Origin: Clostridiales bacterium
GTDB taxonomy: Bacteria > Bacillota > Clostridia > Christensenellales > UBA1242
Reading direction: 5' to 3'
Length of the DNA stretch: 64,000 bases
NCBI GenBank assembly: GCA_015055815.1
Contig: SVHM01000002.1
Coordinates: 108,296-172,295, forward strand
In this document: positions 1 through 9,312 of the stretch, one piece after another
Numbering within the stretch: position 1 is the stretch's first letter
Layout of the letters: every line of letters begins with the position of its first letter
Notes under the pieces: model-generated
The model's database searches: none
Seen by the model: the letters and a program-made list of their open reading frames with translations, nothing else
What the model was told of the DNA's origin: nothing
Position numbers and translations under genes: made by a program

Positions 1-65
1 TCAGTAAGCAACTTACCATAAGCATCAATAAGTTTAATAATTTTCAAATTATCATCTATAATCAT
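1..65 (-). CDS. ylxM: YlxM-type SRP-associated HTH protein (5' end only)
   Basis: Only the first 21 codons are inside the window; the gene runs off the left edge. The translation starts MIIDDNLKIIKLIDAYGKLL, which resembles the start of YlxM, the small helix-turn-helix protein encoded between ftsY and ffh in Firmicutes and linked to the signal recognition particle. Position directly downstream of ftsY on the same strand supports this. The ATG at 65 follows GGGG at a short distance. It has its own promoter at 112-140. Identification rests on a short stretch plus synteny. Confidence 0.6.
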   Translation of the reverse strand, partial: MIIDDNLKIIKLIDAYGKLLT

Positions 66-111
66 CAAAACCCCACTTTGCAGGTGTAAAGCATTTTTAC
101 TTTACAGTGTA

Positions 112-140
112 ATTATATCTTATCTTACATGTAATGTCAA
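112..140 (-). promoter_or_regulatory. Sigma-A promoter for ylxM (ffh operon)
   Basis: Read on the minus strand, TTGACA (135-140) is followed after exactly 17 nt by TATAAT (112-117), a full consensus match. A small leader hairpin follows (TGTAAAG pairing with CTTTACA, about 84-107). ylxM and the presumed downstream ffh can therefore be transcribed independently of smc-ftsY. Confidence 0.8.
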
Positions 141-147
141 TAGTTTT

Positions 148-1035
148 TTATATAATATTTTCAACAAAATCTCTTGCATTAAATGGCTCAATATCGTCTA
201 CACCTTCGCCAACTCCAACATATTTAATTGGAATGCCAAATTTTTGAGCGATAGCAAATACAACACCACCCTTACTAGAGCCATCAAGTTTAGTAAGAAT
301 TATACCCGATAACGGCAAAATTTCATTAAACATTTCTACTTGTGTAAGTGCATTTTGTCCAGTTGTGGCATCAATTACAAGATAGTTTTCGGTATTACCA
401 TTCCATTCTTTAGATACAATTTTTGAAATTTTTTTCAATTCTTCCATAAGGCCTACTTTGTTATGAAGTCTTCCAGCAGTATCTACAAGTACTACATCTT
501 CTTTCTTTGCAATTGCACTCTTTATTCCATCATACACAACAGCACCTGGGTCTACACCTTCATTATATTTAACTATTCTAGTACCCGCTCTTTTACTCCA
601 TTCGGTCAACTGTTCGCTGGCAGCCGCTCTAAAGGTATCTCCCGCCACCATAAGAACGGATTTTTTTTCTTTTTTAAGTCTATAAGCAAGTTTACCAATT
701 GCAGTAGTCTTGCCTACACCATTTACACCAACAACTGTTATTAGCGTAGGCAACTCCATTTCATCATTATCTTCTGGCAACAAGTCAACCATTGCCTGTC
801 TTAAAATTTCTTTAAAACCTTCTTCCGTTTTGATTTTTTCTTTCTTTGCAAGCTTCCTGACATTTTCTACAATCTCAGCACTTGCATCCGCACCAATATC
901 GCTAGAAATCAAAACAAATTCAAGTTCTTCAAAAAAGTCATCATCAAGTTCACCAACAAAAATCTGTGAGATTTTTTTTGAAATCGCATCTTTAGTTTTC
1001 TTTAAAGCTCCGAAAAATTTTGAAAATATACCCAT
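148..1035 (-). CDS. ftsY: Signal recognition particle receptor FtsY
   Basis: SRP-type GTPase that docks SRP-ribosome complexes at the membrane for co-translational insertion. Visible are the N domain (about residues 1-90), the P-loop GVNGVGKTT near residue 103, DTFRAAASEQL, DTAGRL near 187 and TKLDGSSKGG near 250, all hallmark G-domain motifs. At 295 residues it lacks the long acidic A domain of proteobacterial FtsY, as usual in Firmicutes. Its ATG overlaps the smc stop by one base (TAATG), so translation is probably coupled to smc. Confidence 0.97.
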   Translation of the reverse strand: MGIFSKFFGALKKTKDAISKKISQIFVGELDDDFFEELEFVLISSDIGADASAEIVENVRKLAKKEKIKTEEGFKEILRQAMVDLLPEDNDEMELPTLITVVGVNGVGKTTAIGKLAYRLKKEKKSVLMVAGDTFRAAASEQLTEWSKRAGTRIVKYNEGVDPGAVVYDGIKSAIAKKEDVVLVDTAGRLHNKVGLMEELKKISKIVSKEWNGNTENYLVIDATTGQNALTQVEMFNEILPLSGIILTKLDGSSKGGVVFAIAQKFGIPIKYVGVGEGVDDIEPFNARDFVENII

Positions 1036-4000
1036 TATTTTTGCTCCGTATTTTTGATTGCATCATTAAGTTTAACCGATACTATTTTACTAACACCCTT
1101 TTCTTCCATGGTTACACCAAATAATGTATCAGCATTTTCCATTGTTGGTTTTTTGTGAGTAATTACTACAAATTGAGTTTCACCCGAATATCTCTTTAAG
1201 TATTTAGCAAGTCTAGTTACATTCGCTTCATCCAAAGGCGCTTCTATTTCGTCTAACAAACAGAATGGCAATGGTCTAAGTCTCAAAATTGCAAATAATA
1301 TAGCAATAGCAACTAGTGCTTGCTCTCCACCACTTAGAAGGGATACATTACTTAACTTCTTCTCTGGTGGCTCAGCCTTAATATCAATACCCGCTTCTAA
1401 TTCATCTTCGCTATCAAGGATTTCAAGTTTTGCAGCACCACCATTAAATAGTTCTTTAAATACGATACCAAAGTTTGTATTAATCTTATCAAACTCAGTC
1501 TTAAATCTTGTAACCATTTCATTTGACAAGTCTTTTATAATCCTCTTTAAGTCGCTCTCTGCTTTTAGCAAGTCTTGAGACTGATTATACATCTTGCCAA
1601 ATCTTTCTTCTAGGGCTTGACAATCTTCAATAGCCCTTTCGTTAATATGACCCAAAGATATGATATCTTTCTTAATTTTATTTATACTTGATTGACCCAT
1701 TTTATAGTCAAAGTTTTCATCTTTAAATGCAAGTGCAGAGTCATACGTAAGACTATACTCAGTCCACACTCTTTCTTGCATACTTTCAATATCGGTATCA
1801 ACTTTTGAAAGACTAATTTCTTGCTTGTATTTTTTATCTTGAAGAATATTAACATCATTTAAAAGTGTACTTCTACTTTCATCAAGTTTTTTCAAATCAT
1901 CATTTATTTTAGATTTCTCAACTTCTCTTTGGCTAAGTAATTCTTGAGTTTTTTGAAGTTCTGCATAGCACTCATTGTTTTCAAGATTGCTCTCTATTGC
2001 AAACACAACATTAGAAGCATTAGAAAGAACTACCCTATTTTCTTCCAACGCTTTTTCCATAATACTCAACTGCTCTGACACCGAAGTTAAATTGTCAGTA
2101 ATTCTAACTTTTTCTTGTTGGAGACTTATAAGTTCAGACTCAGTTGTAGCAATTAAAACTTTTAATGATGTTATTCTACTAGAGTATTCTTCTTTTTGAT
2201 TTTTCAATTGAGAAAATTGAGATGGTGTTTTAATAGTATCATCTAGTTCAATATCACTTTTTACATCAGAAATTTTTGAAAGTTGTGAATTAATACTATC
2301 TAATATTTGACTATTTTTAGCAATATTACCATTCAATCTATTAATCTCAAGCTCATACTCACTTGAAATATTTGAATATTTGTCATTTCTCTCATCTTCT
2401 TGAGCTATCTCAATATCCAAATTATGTCTTCTATTAGTAGCATTACTAATTTCGTCGTTAACATCTTTCAATTTATTAATAAGTTCTGTAAGTTCAGTTT
2501 GTTTTTCTTCTTTTTCAGAAGTTAATTTCGAAATTAATTTTGCACAGTTTTCAATTTCTGTTTGTCTACCCAAAAGATTTGTTACTTGGGCTTTTTTACT
2601 ACCACCGGTAAGTGAGCCTTGATTTGAAATAATATCCCCTTCAAGAGTAACAATTCTAACGCTATAATTACAGCTTCTTGCAATATTTATTGCACTATTC
2701 ATGTTGGTCGCCACAACAGTTGTTCCAATAAGGCTACTGATAATATTTTCAAGAGATTTATCATAACCAATTAAGTCACTAGCAATACCAAGACATCCGT
2801 CCATTGATAAGATATTATTATACCTATTATCAAAAAATCTAGGTTTTACAGTATTAATTGGTAAAAAAGTAGCCCTACCATAATCTCTCTGTTTCAAGTA
2901 ATTAATAAGATATTTGGCATTATCATCAGAAGTAGTTACTATATTTTGAACTGCATTACCAAGTACACTTTCAATTGCTGTTTGATAAGTTTGCGGAACT
3001 TTAATAAGGCTTGCAATAACACCAACAATTTTATCCCTTAACTCATTATTCCTTTCTGCATCTTGAAGAAGTCTTTTAACCGTTCCACTAAATCCTTCAT
3101 ATTCTTTAGCATACTCTTCAAGCATTTTCTTTCTATGTTCTAAAGTTACAATATTACTTGAAACTTCTGAAACAATACTTTCTAACTTTTTAATATCCAC
3201 TTGAAGATTATTTTGATAAGAAATGTTTTCATTTAGTTTAACATCCAAATTTGACCTTTCTTGTCTCAACTCTTTTAATACTTCGTTACTTTTGTCCAAA
3301 CTTTCTTTAGACAAATTAAATTTTTCACTTACATCTTGCAATTGAATGGTATTTTCTTCAATTGTTTTAGTATACGTATTTTTCTCGGTAGTAAGAGCAG
3401 AAATTTGTGCTTTTACATCACCTAGCATTTCAAGGTTGTCAATAATTTTCTTCTGAATAGCATCTGCCTCATCTTCACCGCTTTTAAGTTCATTTGAGAT
3501 ACTTTCATACTTTTGATTAATATCAATTATTTCGGCATTCTTTTCAGTTAAAATATTTTGTTTTTCTTCAATTGATGAATCTAATTCAAAAAGCCTATTT
3601 TGACTATCATCTTTGGAAGTTCTTAATCTTTCAACTTCTCTACTAAGTCTCTCATCTTCCATTTTCAAATGGTTATACTTCTCTTTCTGTAAAGATATTT
3701 CACCACTCTGTTTTGTAATTTCAATGTTAAGCTCAAGAATTTTATCTTTCAATTCACTTATATCTAAATCAATCGTCCCTACTCTTTCAAAAGCTTCAGC
3801 ATAAAGTTTATCTGCCATTTCTTTTTCTTGAGTTCTATATGTTAATTCTTCAACAATTCCATTGATTTTTTCTAAAATTGCATTTTTAGTATCGCTAGCA
3901 GTATCATATTGATAAATATAAGAATTTACTTCCAAAACTTTCAATTGGTCTTTTAACTCATGGTAAATTTTAGCCGTCTCAGCCTGTTCTTTTAAAGGCT

Positions 4001-4607
4001 TCAATTGCCTATCAATCTCGCTTATCAAATCATTAATTCTATTTAAATTATCTTGAGTATTAAGAAGTTTTCTTTCCGCTTCATGTTTTTTAGATTTGAA
4101 CTTTGCAATACCTGCCGCTTCTTCAAAAATAACTCTTCTTTCTTCTGGCTTGCTATTAAGAATTTTTCCTACCATACCTTGCCCGATTATAGAATAGCCG
4201 TTTGAAGCAATTCCACTATCGTGAAGTAAATTTACGATATCTTTAAGCCTTGCTGGAGCCTTGTTAAGTAAATATTCAGACTCACCACTTTTATAAAGTT
4301 TTCTAGTAATGATAATTTCGGAATAATCACAATTAAACATATGATTGGTGTTATCAAAAACTAAAGAAACTTCGCAAAAACTAAGACCCTTTCTTTTCTC
4401 AGTGCCTTTAAAAATAACGTCTTGCATAGAAGAGCCCCTAAGGTTTTTACTTCTCTGCTCACCCATTACCCATCTGATAGCGTCAGCAACATTACTCTTA
4501 CCACAACCATTAGGACCAACTATTGCAGTTATACCTTCTTCAAAATCAATTTTCTGATAGTCGGCAAATGATTTAAAGCCAACCATTTCAATTCTTTTTA
4601 AGTTCAT
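1035..4607 (-). CDS. smc: Chromosome segregation ATPase SMC
   Basis: SMC protein that with ScpA/ScpB extrudes DNA loops and organises the origin region. The 1190-residue chain shows the Walker A GPNGCGKSN near residue 33, two long coiled-coil arms, a hinge around residues 505-660, and a C-terminal head with LSGGEQALVAIAILFA followed by the Walker B LLDEIEAPLDEAN. Full family length. It is upstream of ftsY, the usual rnc-smc-ftsY order. The start ATG at 4607 is preceded by TTGGAG. Confidence 0.98.
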   Translation of the reverse strand: MNLKRIEMVGFKSFADYQKIDFEEGITAIVGPNGCGKSNVADAIRWVMGEQRSKNLRGSSMQDVIFKGTEKRKGLSFCEVSLVFDNTNHMFNCDYSEIIITRKLYKSGESEYLLNKAPARLKDIVNLLHDSGIASNGYSIIGQGMVGKILNSKPEERRVIFEEAAGIAKFKSKKHEAERKLLNTQDNLNRINDLISEIDRQLKPLKEQAETAKIYHELKDQLKVLEVNSYIYQYDTASDTKNAILEKINGIVEELTYRTQEKEMADKLYAEAFERVGTIDLDISELKDKILELNIEITKQSGEISLQKEKYNHLKMEDERLSREVERLRTSKDDSQNRLFELDSSIEEKQNILTEKNAEIIDINQKYESISNELKSGEDEADAIQKKIIDNLEMLGDVKAQISALTTEKNTYTKTIEENTIQLQDVSEKFNLSKESLDKSNEVLKELRQERSNLDVKLNENISYQNNLQVDIKKLESIVSEVSSNIVTLEHRKKMLEEYAKEYEGFSGTVKRLLQDAERNNELRDKIVGVIASLIKVPQTYQTAIESVLGNAVQNIVTTSDDNAKYLINYLKQRDYGRATFLPINTVKPRFFDNRYNNILSMDGCLGIASDLIGYDKSLENIISSLIGTTVVATNMNSAINIARSCNYSVRIVTLEGDIISNQGSLTGGSKKAQVTNLLGRQTEIENCAKLISKLTSEKEEKQTELTELINKLKDVNDEISNATNRRHNLDIEIAQEDERNDKYSNISSEYELEINRLNGNIAKNSQILDSINSQLSKISDVKSDIELDDTIKTPSQFSQLKNQKEEYSSRITSLKVLIATTESELISLQQEKVRITDNLTSVSEQLSIMEKALEENRVVLSNASNVVFAIESNLENNECYAELQKTQELLSQREVEKSKINDDLKKLDESRSTLLNDVNILQDKKYKQEISLSKVDTDIESMQERVWTEYSLTYDSALAFKDENFDYKMGQSSINKIKKDIISLGHINERAIEDCQALEERFGKMYNQSQDLLKAESDLKRIIKDLSNEMVTRFKTEFDKINTNFGIVFKELFNGGAAKLEILDSEDELEAGIDIKAEPPEKKLSNVSLLSGGEQALVAIAILFAILRLRPLPFCLLDEIEAPLDEANVTRLAKYLKRYSGETQFVVITHKKPTMENADTLFGVTMEEKGVSKIVSVKLNDAIKNTEQK

Positions 4608-4744
4608 TTGTATTCTCCAAGCATAAAGTCTTAATTTTACTTATATTGAAATAAGCACTTTTGCACTATATATTTTATCAAAAAAATCACAAAAATCCAA
4701 ACGAATTGTATTATATATATTAATATTTATATTATATAAAATAG

Positions 4745-4784
4745 AAAAAACTCATCAAATATTTGTTGTTTGATGAGTTTTATT
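4745..4784 (-). terminator. Rho-independent terminator after rnc
   Basis: Stem AAAACTCATCAAA / TTTGATGAGTTTT (4747-4759 and 4769-4781), followed on the minus strand by a run of T. It ends the plsX-rnc transcript before smc, so smc probably has its own promoter in 4620-4740. The remaining AT-rich sequence between smc and rnc (4608-4860) shows nothing else I can support. Confidence 0.75.
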
Positions 4785-4860
4785 AACCTAAAAGTAAACA
4801 TTAAATCATTGATAGATTTAGCCATATTTTAATATTATGCATAGTAGTTTGCATAGTACA

Positions 4861-5523
4861 TTATTTTAGCCTTTTTAAGTAATTTTCAGCCGACTTATCT
4901 TCAGCCTTTTGAATAGAAAGTCCAGTCCCCCTTGATACAAGATTTCCATTTACATATAAACCAACTTCAAAAGTCTTCTCATGGTCAAGTCCTTGAGAAT
5001 TAAGAAGTTCATACCTAAATGTTTCACCATTCTTTTGAAGAATTTCTTGCAATCGTGATTTATTGTCCACACACTCCAAAATATGATTTTGGATATTTTT
5101 ATTATCGATAATTAAAAACTTATTGATAACACTTTTTGCAACATCCATTCCCCCATCAAGATAAACAGCTGCTACCAAACTTTCAAAAAGGTCGGCTGTA
5201 TTTTTCTTACTAAGAGTTGTCATTGAATTGCCAAGATAAGCAAAAGTCGGAAGATTTAATTTCATAGAAATATCATACAGATTGCTTGTTGAGACAAGGC
5301 TTGCTCTAAGCCTACTACAATTTCCCGCATCAACATTTAAGTTTTCATAAATATACTCAGACACAACCATTTCAATAATTGCATCACCCAAAAACTCAAG
5401 TCGCTCGTAACTATTTAAATTATTTTCATTAGCAAAACTACTATGCGTTAGAGCATTTTTAAGAATACTCACATCTTTAAAATTATATCCAATTAATTGT
5501 TGTAATTTATCTATATTATTCAT
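4861..5523 (-). CDS. rnc: Ribonuclease III
   Basis: Double-strand-specific endoribonuclease acting in rRNA maturation and mRNA turnover. The catalytic signature ERLEFLGDAIIEMVVSEYIY lies near residues 41-60, with the second acidic pair in ADLFESLVAAVYLDGG, and a C-terminal dsRNA-binding domain spans about residues 150-220. The 220-residue length is typical. The start overlaps the plsX stop by 8 nt (ATGAATAA), suggesting translational coupling with lipid synthesis, an arrangement common in Firmicutes. Confidence 0.97.
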   Translation of the reverse strand: MNNIDKLQQLIGYNFKDVSILKNALTHSSFANENNLNSYERLEFLGDAIIEMVVSEYIYENLNVDAGNCSRLRASLVSTSNLYDISMKLNLPTFAYLGNSMTTLSKKNTADLFESLVAAVYLDGGMDVAKSVINKFLIIDNKNIQNHILECVDNKSRLQEILQKNGETFRYELLNSQGLDHEKTFEVGLYVNGNLVSRGTGLSIQKAEDKSAENYLKRLK

Positions 5524-6535
5524 TAGACATTTCTACTTTTTCTAAACTTTTACTAATATTTTCAACAAGTTTCCCTTCTGCCATTGTAACAACTTGATTA
5601 ATACAAGTAAGGAAATTTTTTGCAGTACTACTTCCATGACTTTTTACAACAAGCTTTTTACAACCAAGAAGAACTGCCCCGCCATGATTAGAATAATCAA
5701 AACCTTTCTTGATGTTTTTGAAAGTTTTTTTCATAAATAAAGCACCTATTTTACTGAAAAAGCTTGCTTTAATCTCGTTTTTCATAATTGTTAATAAATT
5801 TTTGATAGCACCTTCTGTGCTTTTCAAAAGTACATTTCCAGCAAAACCATCAGTTACAACCAAATCATAGTCACCACTAAGCAAATCTCTAGCTTCCATA
5901 TTACCAACAAAATTAATCTTGCTAGAAGAGTTTTTAAGCAGTTCAAATGTCTCTTTTGACCTAACATCACCCTTATGGTCTTCAGTACCAACATTAAGTA
6001 GCGCTACTCTTGGGTTTTTAACGCCCAACACTTTTAGATAAGCATTTCCCATTATAGCAAATTGATGAAGATATTCTGGTTTGCAATCTACATTTGCACC
6101 ACAATCGCAAATACTAGTTATTGTACCTTGAGCTGTTGGTATGATAGGACACAATGCAGGTCTTAAAACGCCTTTCATTCTGCCTAATTTCATAAATGCA
6201 CCAGTAAGAACTGCACCTGTTGACCCTGCAGAAATTATTCCAACAACTTCATCATCTTCTTTTGCACAATCTAAAGCTTTTACTAAAGAACTATCTTTCT
6301 TTTGCCTAATTGCTTCTGTTGCACTTTCATTATTTGAAATAACTTCTCTTGCATCAATGATTGAAATTTGGCTGTCGTTATATTTATAACCAGAAAGAAC
6401 TTCCATTAAAACTTCTTCTTTACCGGTTAATATAATATGCAATTTTTCATTACTATTAATTGCACTTACCACTCCACTTACTACTTCATTTGGCGCATTA
6501 TCCCCACCAAAAGCATCTACAACAATTTTAATCAT
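5516..6535 (-). CDS. plsX: Phosphate acyltransferase PlsX
   Basis: Converts acyl-ACP to acyl-phosphate, the first step of phosphatidic acid synthesis with PlsY. The start MIKIVVDAFGGDNAPNEVV is the family signature. An in-frame extension to 6637 exists but would be hydrophobic and runs through the promoter and the upstream terminator, so I place the start at 6535, where GAGG sits 8 nt upstream. At about 339 residues it has family length. It overlaps rnc at its 3' end. Confidence 0.95.
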   Translation of the reverse strand: MIKIVVDAFGGDNAPNEVVSGVVSAINSNEKLHIILTGKEEVLMEVLSGYKYNDSQISIIDAREVISNNESATEAIRQKKDSSLVKALDCAKEDDEVVGIISAGSTGAVLTGAFMKLGRMKGVLRPALCPIIPTAQGTITSICDCGANVDCKPEYLHQFAIMGNAYLKVLGVKNPRVALLNVGTEDHKGDVRSKETFELLKNSSSKINFVGNMEARDLLSGDYDLVVTDGFAGNVLLKSTEGAIKNLLTIMKNEIKASFFSKIGALFMKKTFKNIKKGFDYSNHGGAVLLGCKKLVVKSHGSSTAKNFLTCINQVVTMAEGKLVENISKSLEKVEMSNE

Positions 6536-6559
6536 AATATTTACCTCATTATCTTTAGT

Positions 6560-6588
6560 AGTATATATGAAAAAACCAAAAAAAACAA
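6560..6588 (-). promoter_or_regulatory. Putative promoter for plsX-rnc
   Basis: On the minus strand TTGTTT (6583-6588) is separated by 17 nt from TATACT (6560-6565). It lies just downstream of the rpmF terminator and 25 nt upstream of the plsX start, which explains how plsX is expressed after termination of the L32 transcript. Confidence 0.55.
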
Positions 6589-6599
6589 ATAAATAAAGA

Positions 6600-6630
6600 A
6601 AAAAGATATGGTAGTCCATATCTTTTTTTA
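6600..6630 (-). terminator. Rho-independent terminator after rpmF
   Basis: Perfect stem AAAAAGATATGG (6600-6611) / CCATATCTTTTT (6616-6627) with a four-base loop and a T-rich tail on the minus strand, 14 nt past the rpmF stop. It separates rpmF from plsX. Confidence 0.8.
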
Positions 6631-6643
6631 AATACAACTATAA

Positions 6644-6844
6644 TTATTTAGTTTCTTTCTTTTCTTTTTCTACAACAACTTTTTGTTCGCCATCATAGTA
6701 ACCACATTTTTTACATACTCTGTGATTAGCCTTTAATTCATGACAATGTGGACATTCAACCATAGAAGGTGTTGAAATTTTCCAATTTGCCTTTCTTGAA
6801 TTACGCCTTGCTTTTGAAACTTTACCCTTTGGTACTATAGCCAT
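6644..6844 (-). CDS. rpmF: Ribosomal protein L32
   Basis: Large-subunit protein, 66 residues, starting MAIVPKGKVSKARRNSRKA. It carries the zinc-binding form of L32: CPHCHELKANHRVCKKCGYY, i.e. CxxC...CxxC. The Lys/Glu-rich tail is slightly longer than average. GGAGG lies 5-9 nt upstream of the ATG. In B. subtilis rpmF follows ylbN (DUF177); no DUF177 gene is seen here. Confidence 0.96.
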   Translation of the reverse strand: MAIVPKGKVSKARRNSRKANWKISTPSMVECPHCHELKANHRVCKKCGYYDGEQKVVVEKEKKETK

Positions 6845-6911
6845 ACTGCACCTCCTAATTTTATATTGAAGCGAAAAGAATTTCCGCCATCTTCGTACAT
6901 TATGCTTATGT

Positions 6912-6940
6912 ATTTTATACTAAAATTCGCTATTTGTCAA
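6912..6940 (-). promoter_or_regulatory. Promoter for rpmF
   Basis: Minus-strand TTGACA (6935-6940), 17-nt spacer, TAAAAT (6912-6917). The leader to the rpmF ATG is about 60 nt and contains a short GC-richer inverted repeat near 6872-6890. Confidence 0.75.
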
Positions 6941-6954
6941 TCACTATTTCTAAA

Positions 6955-8157
6955 TTATTTTAAATTATTAATAGTTTTTACTGTTTCTTCAGCAATTACC
7001 ATCTCTTCATCAGTAGGAATTACAAATACTTTTACTTTTGATTTATCTGAACTAATAAGAACTTCTTCACCACGTGGGCTATTATAATTTTTCTCTTTAT
7101 CAACAGAAATTCCCATAAATTCAAGATTTTCAGTTACTGCTTCTCTTAATTCTGGAGTATGTTCACCACAACCTGCTGTAAATACAATTGCATCTACGCC
7201 ACCAAGAACACCAATATAAGCACAAATATATTTCTTAATTCTGTGACAATACATATCAAAGCCAAGTTTTACATCTGGGTTATCTAAATTTGCAGTAATA
7301 TCTCTCATATCGGCAATTCCATTACCAATAGCACCAAGAAGTCCACTTTCTTTATTTAAAATTCTAATTACTTCACTTACAGTCTTTCCTTCTTTGTTGC
7401 AAATATATTCTACAACAGCTGGATCAAGGTCTCCACTTCTTGTATTCATCATTATTCCTTCAAGTGGAGTAAATCCCATTGAAGTATCAAATGATTTACC
7501 ATTCTTAACAGCTGTAATACTAGCACCAGATCCCAAGTGGCAAGTAACAATATTAATGTCTTCTGGTTTTTTATTTAGAAGTTCAGCACATCTTTGTGTT
7601 ACATAGTAGTGACTAGTTCCATGCATACCATATTTTCTAATTTTATATTTGTCATAATATCTTCTAGGAATTGGATATTTATATACAAATTCAGGAACAG
7701 ATTTATGAAAACCGATATCAAAAACAGCTACATTTGGCTTTCCAGGACAGATTGCCATCGCACTTTCAATTCCAGCGATTGAGCCAGGAATATGAAGTGG
7801 AGCAAAATCAACATTCATTCTCAAATTCTCTAAAATATTATCATCAATTAAAACACTATCGAAATGGTCTTCACCAGCATTTACTACTCTATGACCAATT
7901 GCACCAATTTCATCAAGGCTAGAAAGCACCCCCACTTTTTCATCTGTTAATTTTTCAATAACAAGCGCTAGTCCTTCGCTATGATTTTTGATATCTCTAT
8001 CATATTTATATTCTTGACCATTTGCCTTATACTTTAAGAAAGATGCTCCTTCATTAATTCTTTCTACATTACCCTTAGCAATTACACTCTTATTTTCCAT
8101 ATCAATAACTTGGAATTTAAGCGAACTACTTCCTGCGTTAATAACTAATACTTTCAT
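6955..8157 (-). CDS. ackA: Acetate kinase
   Basis: Makes ATP and acetate from acetyl-phosphate, the energy-yielding end of acetogenic fermentation. The N-terminal VINAGSSSLKF phosphate-binding motif, the HxVVNAG region near residue 88 and GGVDAIVFTAGCGEH near residues 320-335 match the family. 400 residues is the normal length. It lies 12 nt downstream of pta and is surely co-transcribed with it. ATP may be regenerated from acetyl-CoA by this pair. Confidence 0.98.
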   Translation of the reverse strand: MKVLVINAGSSSLKFQVIDMENKSVIAKGNVERINEGASFLKYKANGQEYKYDRDIKNHSEGLALVIEKLTDEKVGVLSSLDEIGAIGHRVVNAGEDHFDSVLIDDNILENLRMNVDFAPLHIPGSIAGIESAMAICPGKPNVAVFDIGFHKSVPEFVYKYPIPRRYYDKYKIRKYGMHGTSHYYVTQRCAELLNKKPEDINIVTCHLGSGASITAVKNGKSFDTSMGFTPLEGIMMNTRSGDLDPAVVEYICNKEGKTVSEVIRILNKESGLLGAIGNGIADMRDITANLDNPDVKLGFDMYCHRIKKYICAYIGVLGGVDAIVFTAGCGEHTPELREAVTENLEFMGISVDKEKNYNSPRGEEVLISSDKSKVKVFVIPTDEEMVIAEETVKTINNLK

Positions 8158-8169
8158 AATTTTCTCCTT

Positions 8170-9150
8170 TTAATTTTGAATAGCAGTAATTGCGATTGCT
8201 TGTACTATATCGTTTACATTAGCCCCACGACTAACATCATTAATTGGCTTTCTCATACCTTGTGAAATTGGACCAAACGCCTTAAAACCGCCAAATCTTT
8301 GCATAAGCTTATATCCAATATTTCCAGCAGACAAATTTGGAAATACAAATACATTGGCTTTGCCACCAACTACACTGCCAGGCGCTTTTAATTCGGCTAC
8401 AGATGGAACTATCGCACAGTCAAGTTGCATTTCACCATCATAAGCAAAATCAACTTCCATTGTATCCAAAATTTCTTTTGCTTGTCTCATTTTTAATGCA
8501 TCTTCCCCTTCAGCACTGCCTTTTGTTGAGTAAGATAACAATGCAACTTTTGGGTCTAATCTACAAATTTCCCTTGCAGACTCGCTAGAAAGTTTAGCAA
8601 TTTCAACAACTTCTTCAACAGTCGGGTCAATTACCACACCACAATCAGATAGTAGATAAACTTCTTCACCATCTTTTCCATCCCTTACCATTACAAAGAA
8701 ACTAGAAATCTTTGATTCTTTCGTTCTACCTTTGATAATTTGAAAAGCAGGTTTAAATGTCTCAGCGGTAGCAATTTCAGCTCCGGCAACAAGTCCATCT
8801 GCAAGCGACAAATCTACAAGCATTGTACCAAAGTAAACGGGATTATCTATAAGCTTACTAGCATCTTCCATAGAAAGTCCTTTCTCTTTTCTCTTTTCAT
8901 AAAGAGCAGATACAAGCATTTCCCTTACTTCATGAGTTTTTATATTAATAACTTTCAAATATTCACTTTCTTGCAAATTATATTTAGCAAAAGCGTTATC
9001 ATCATTTGTAAGAAGTATGATCTTTGCAATCTTATCTTCTGCACATTTAATACCTGCAAGTGTTACCCTTTCACTAAAACTTGCTTCAGGAAGAACAATA
9101 GTTTTGCCAAGTTCTCTAGCTTTTTCCAGCCAAAATTCTTCTATTTTCAT
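8170..9150 (-). CDS. pta: Phosphate acetyltransferase
   Basis: Converts acetyl-CoA and phosphate to acetyl-phosphate for AckA. Short single-domain Pta of about 326 residues, ending with the conserved segment FPNLSAGNIGYKLMQRFGG ... GPISQGMRKPINDVSRG. An upstream in-frame ATG at 9162 overlaps the ribosome binding site; the ATG at 9150 is preceded by GGAG at 6 nt and gives MKIEEFWLEKARELGK, so I chose it. First gene of the pta-ackA operon. Confidence 0.96.
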   Translation of the reverse strand: MKIEEFWLEKARELGKTIVLPEASFSERVTLAGIKCAEDKIAKIILLTNDDNAFAKYNLQESEYLKVINIKTHEVREMLVSALYEKRKEKGLSMEDASKLIDNPVYFGTMLVDLSLADGLVAGAEIATAETFKPAFQIIKGRTKESKISSFFVMVRDGKDGEEVYLLSDCGVVIDPTVEEVVEIAKLSSESAREICRLDPKVALLSYSTKGSAEGEDALKMRQAKEILDTMEVDFAYDGEMQLDCAIVPSVAELKAPGSVVGGKANVFVFPNLSAGNIGYKLMQRFGGFKAFGPISQGMRKPINDVSRGANVNDIVQAIAITAIQN

Positions 9151-9265
9151 TACTTTCTCCATAAAAATTTAAAATTTTTAAACATTCATTTGTGAAAAGC
9201 AGTAAATTGTAATATAATATAACTACTGAAATAAAATATTACTTAAGTTACATTTCACCTTATTC

Positions 9266-9294
9266 AGTATACGAAAAAAAATTAAAATTGTAAA
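9266..9294 (-). promoter_or_regulatory. Promoter for pta-ackA
   Basis: Minus-strand TTTACA (9289-9294), 17-nt spacer, TATACT (9266-9271). This leaves an untranslated leader of roughly 100 nt before pta, long enough to hold regulation, though I recognise no riboswitch in it. Confidence 0.6.
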
Positions 9295-9312
9295 GAAATT
9301 ATTGGAGTATGT

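Noticed and set aside
6536..6637. N-terminal extension of PlsX with a hydrophobic segment
   Set aside because: It would be translated from the promoter and terminator region without a ribosome binding site; the conserved PlsX start is at 6535 with GAGG upstream.
9163..9312. Rex redox operator in the pta-tmcAL intergenic region
   Set aside because: TTTGTGAAAAGC near 9190 resembles a half-site, but there is no second half in proper spacing.
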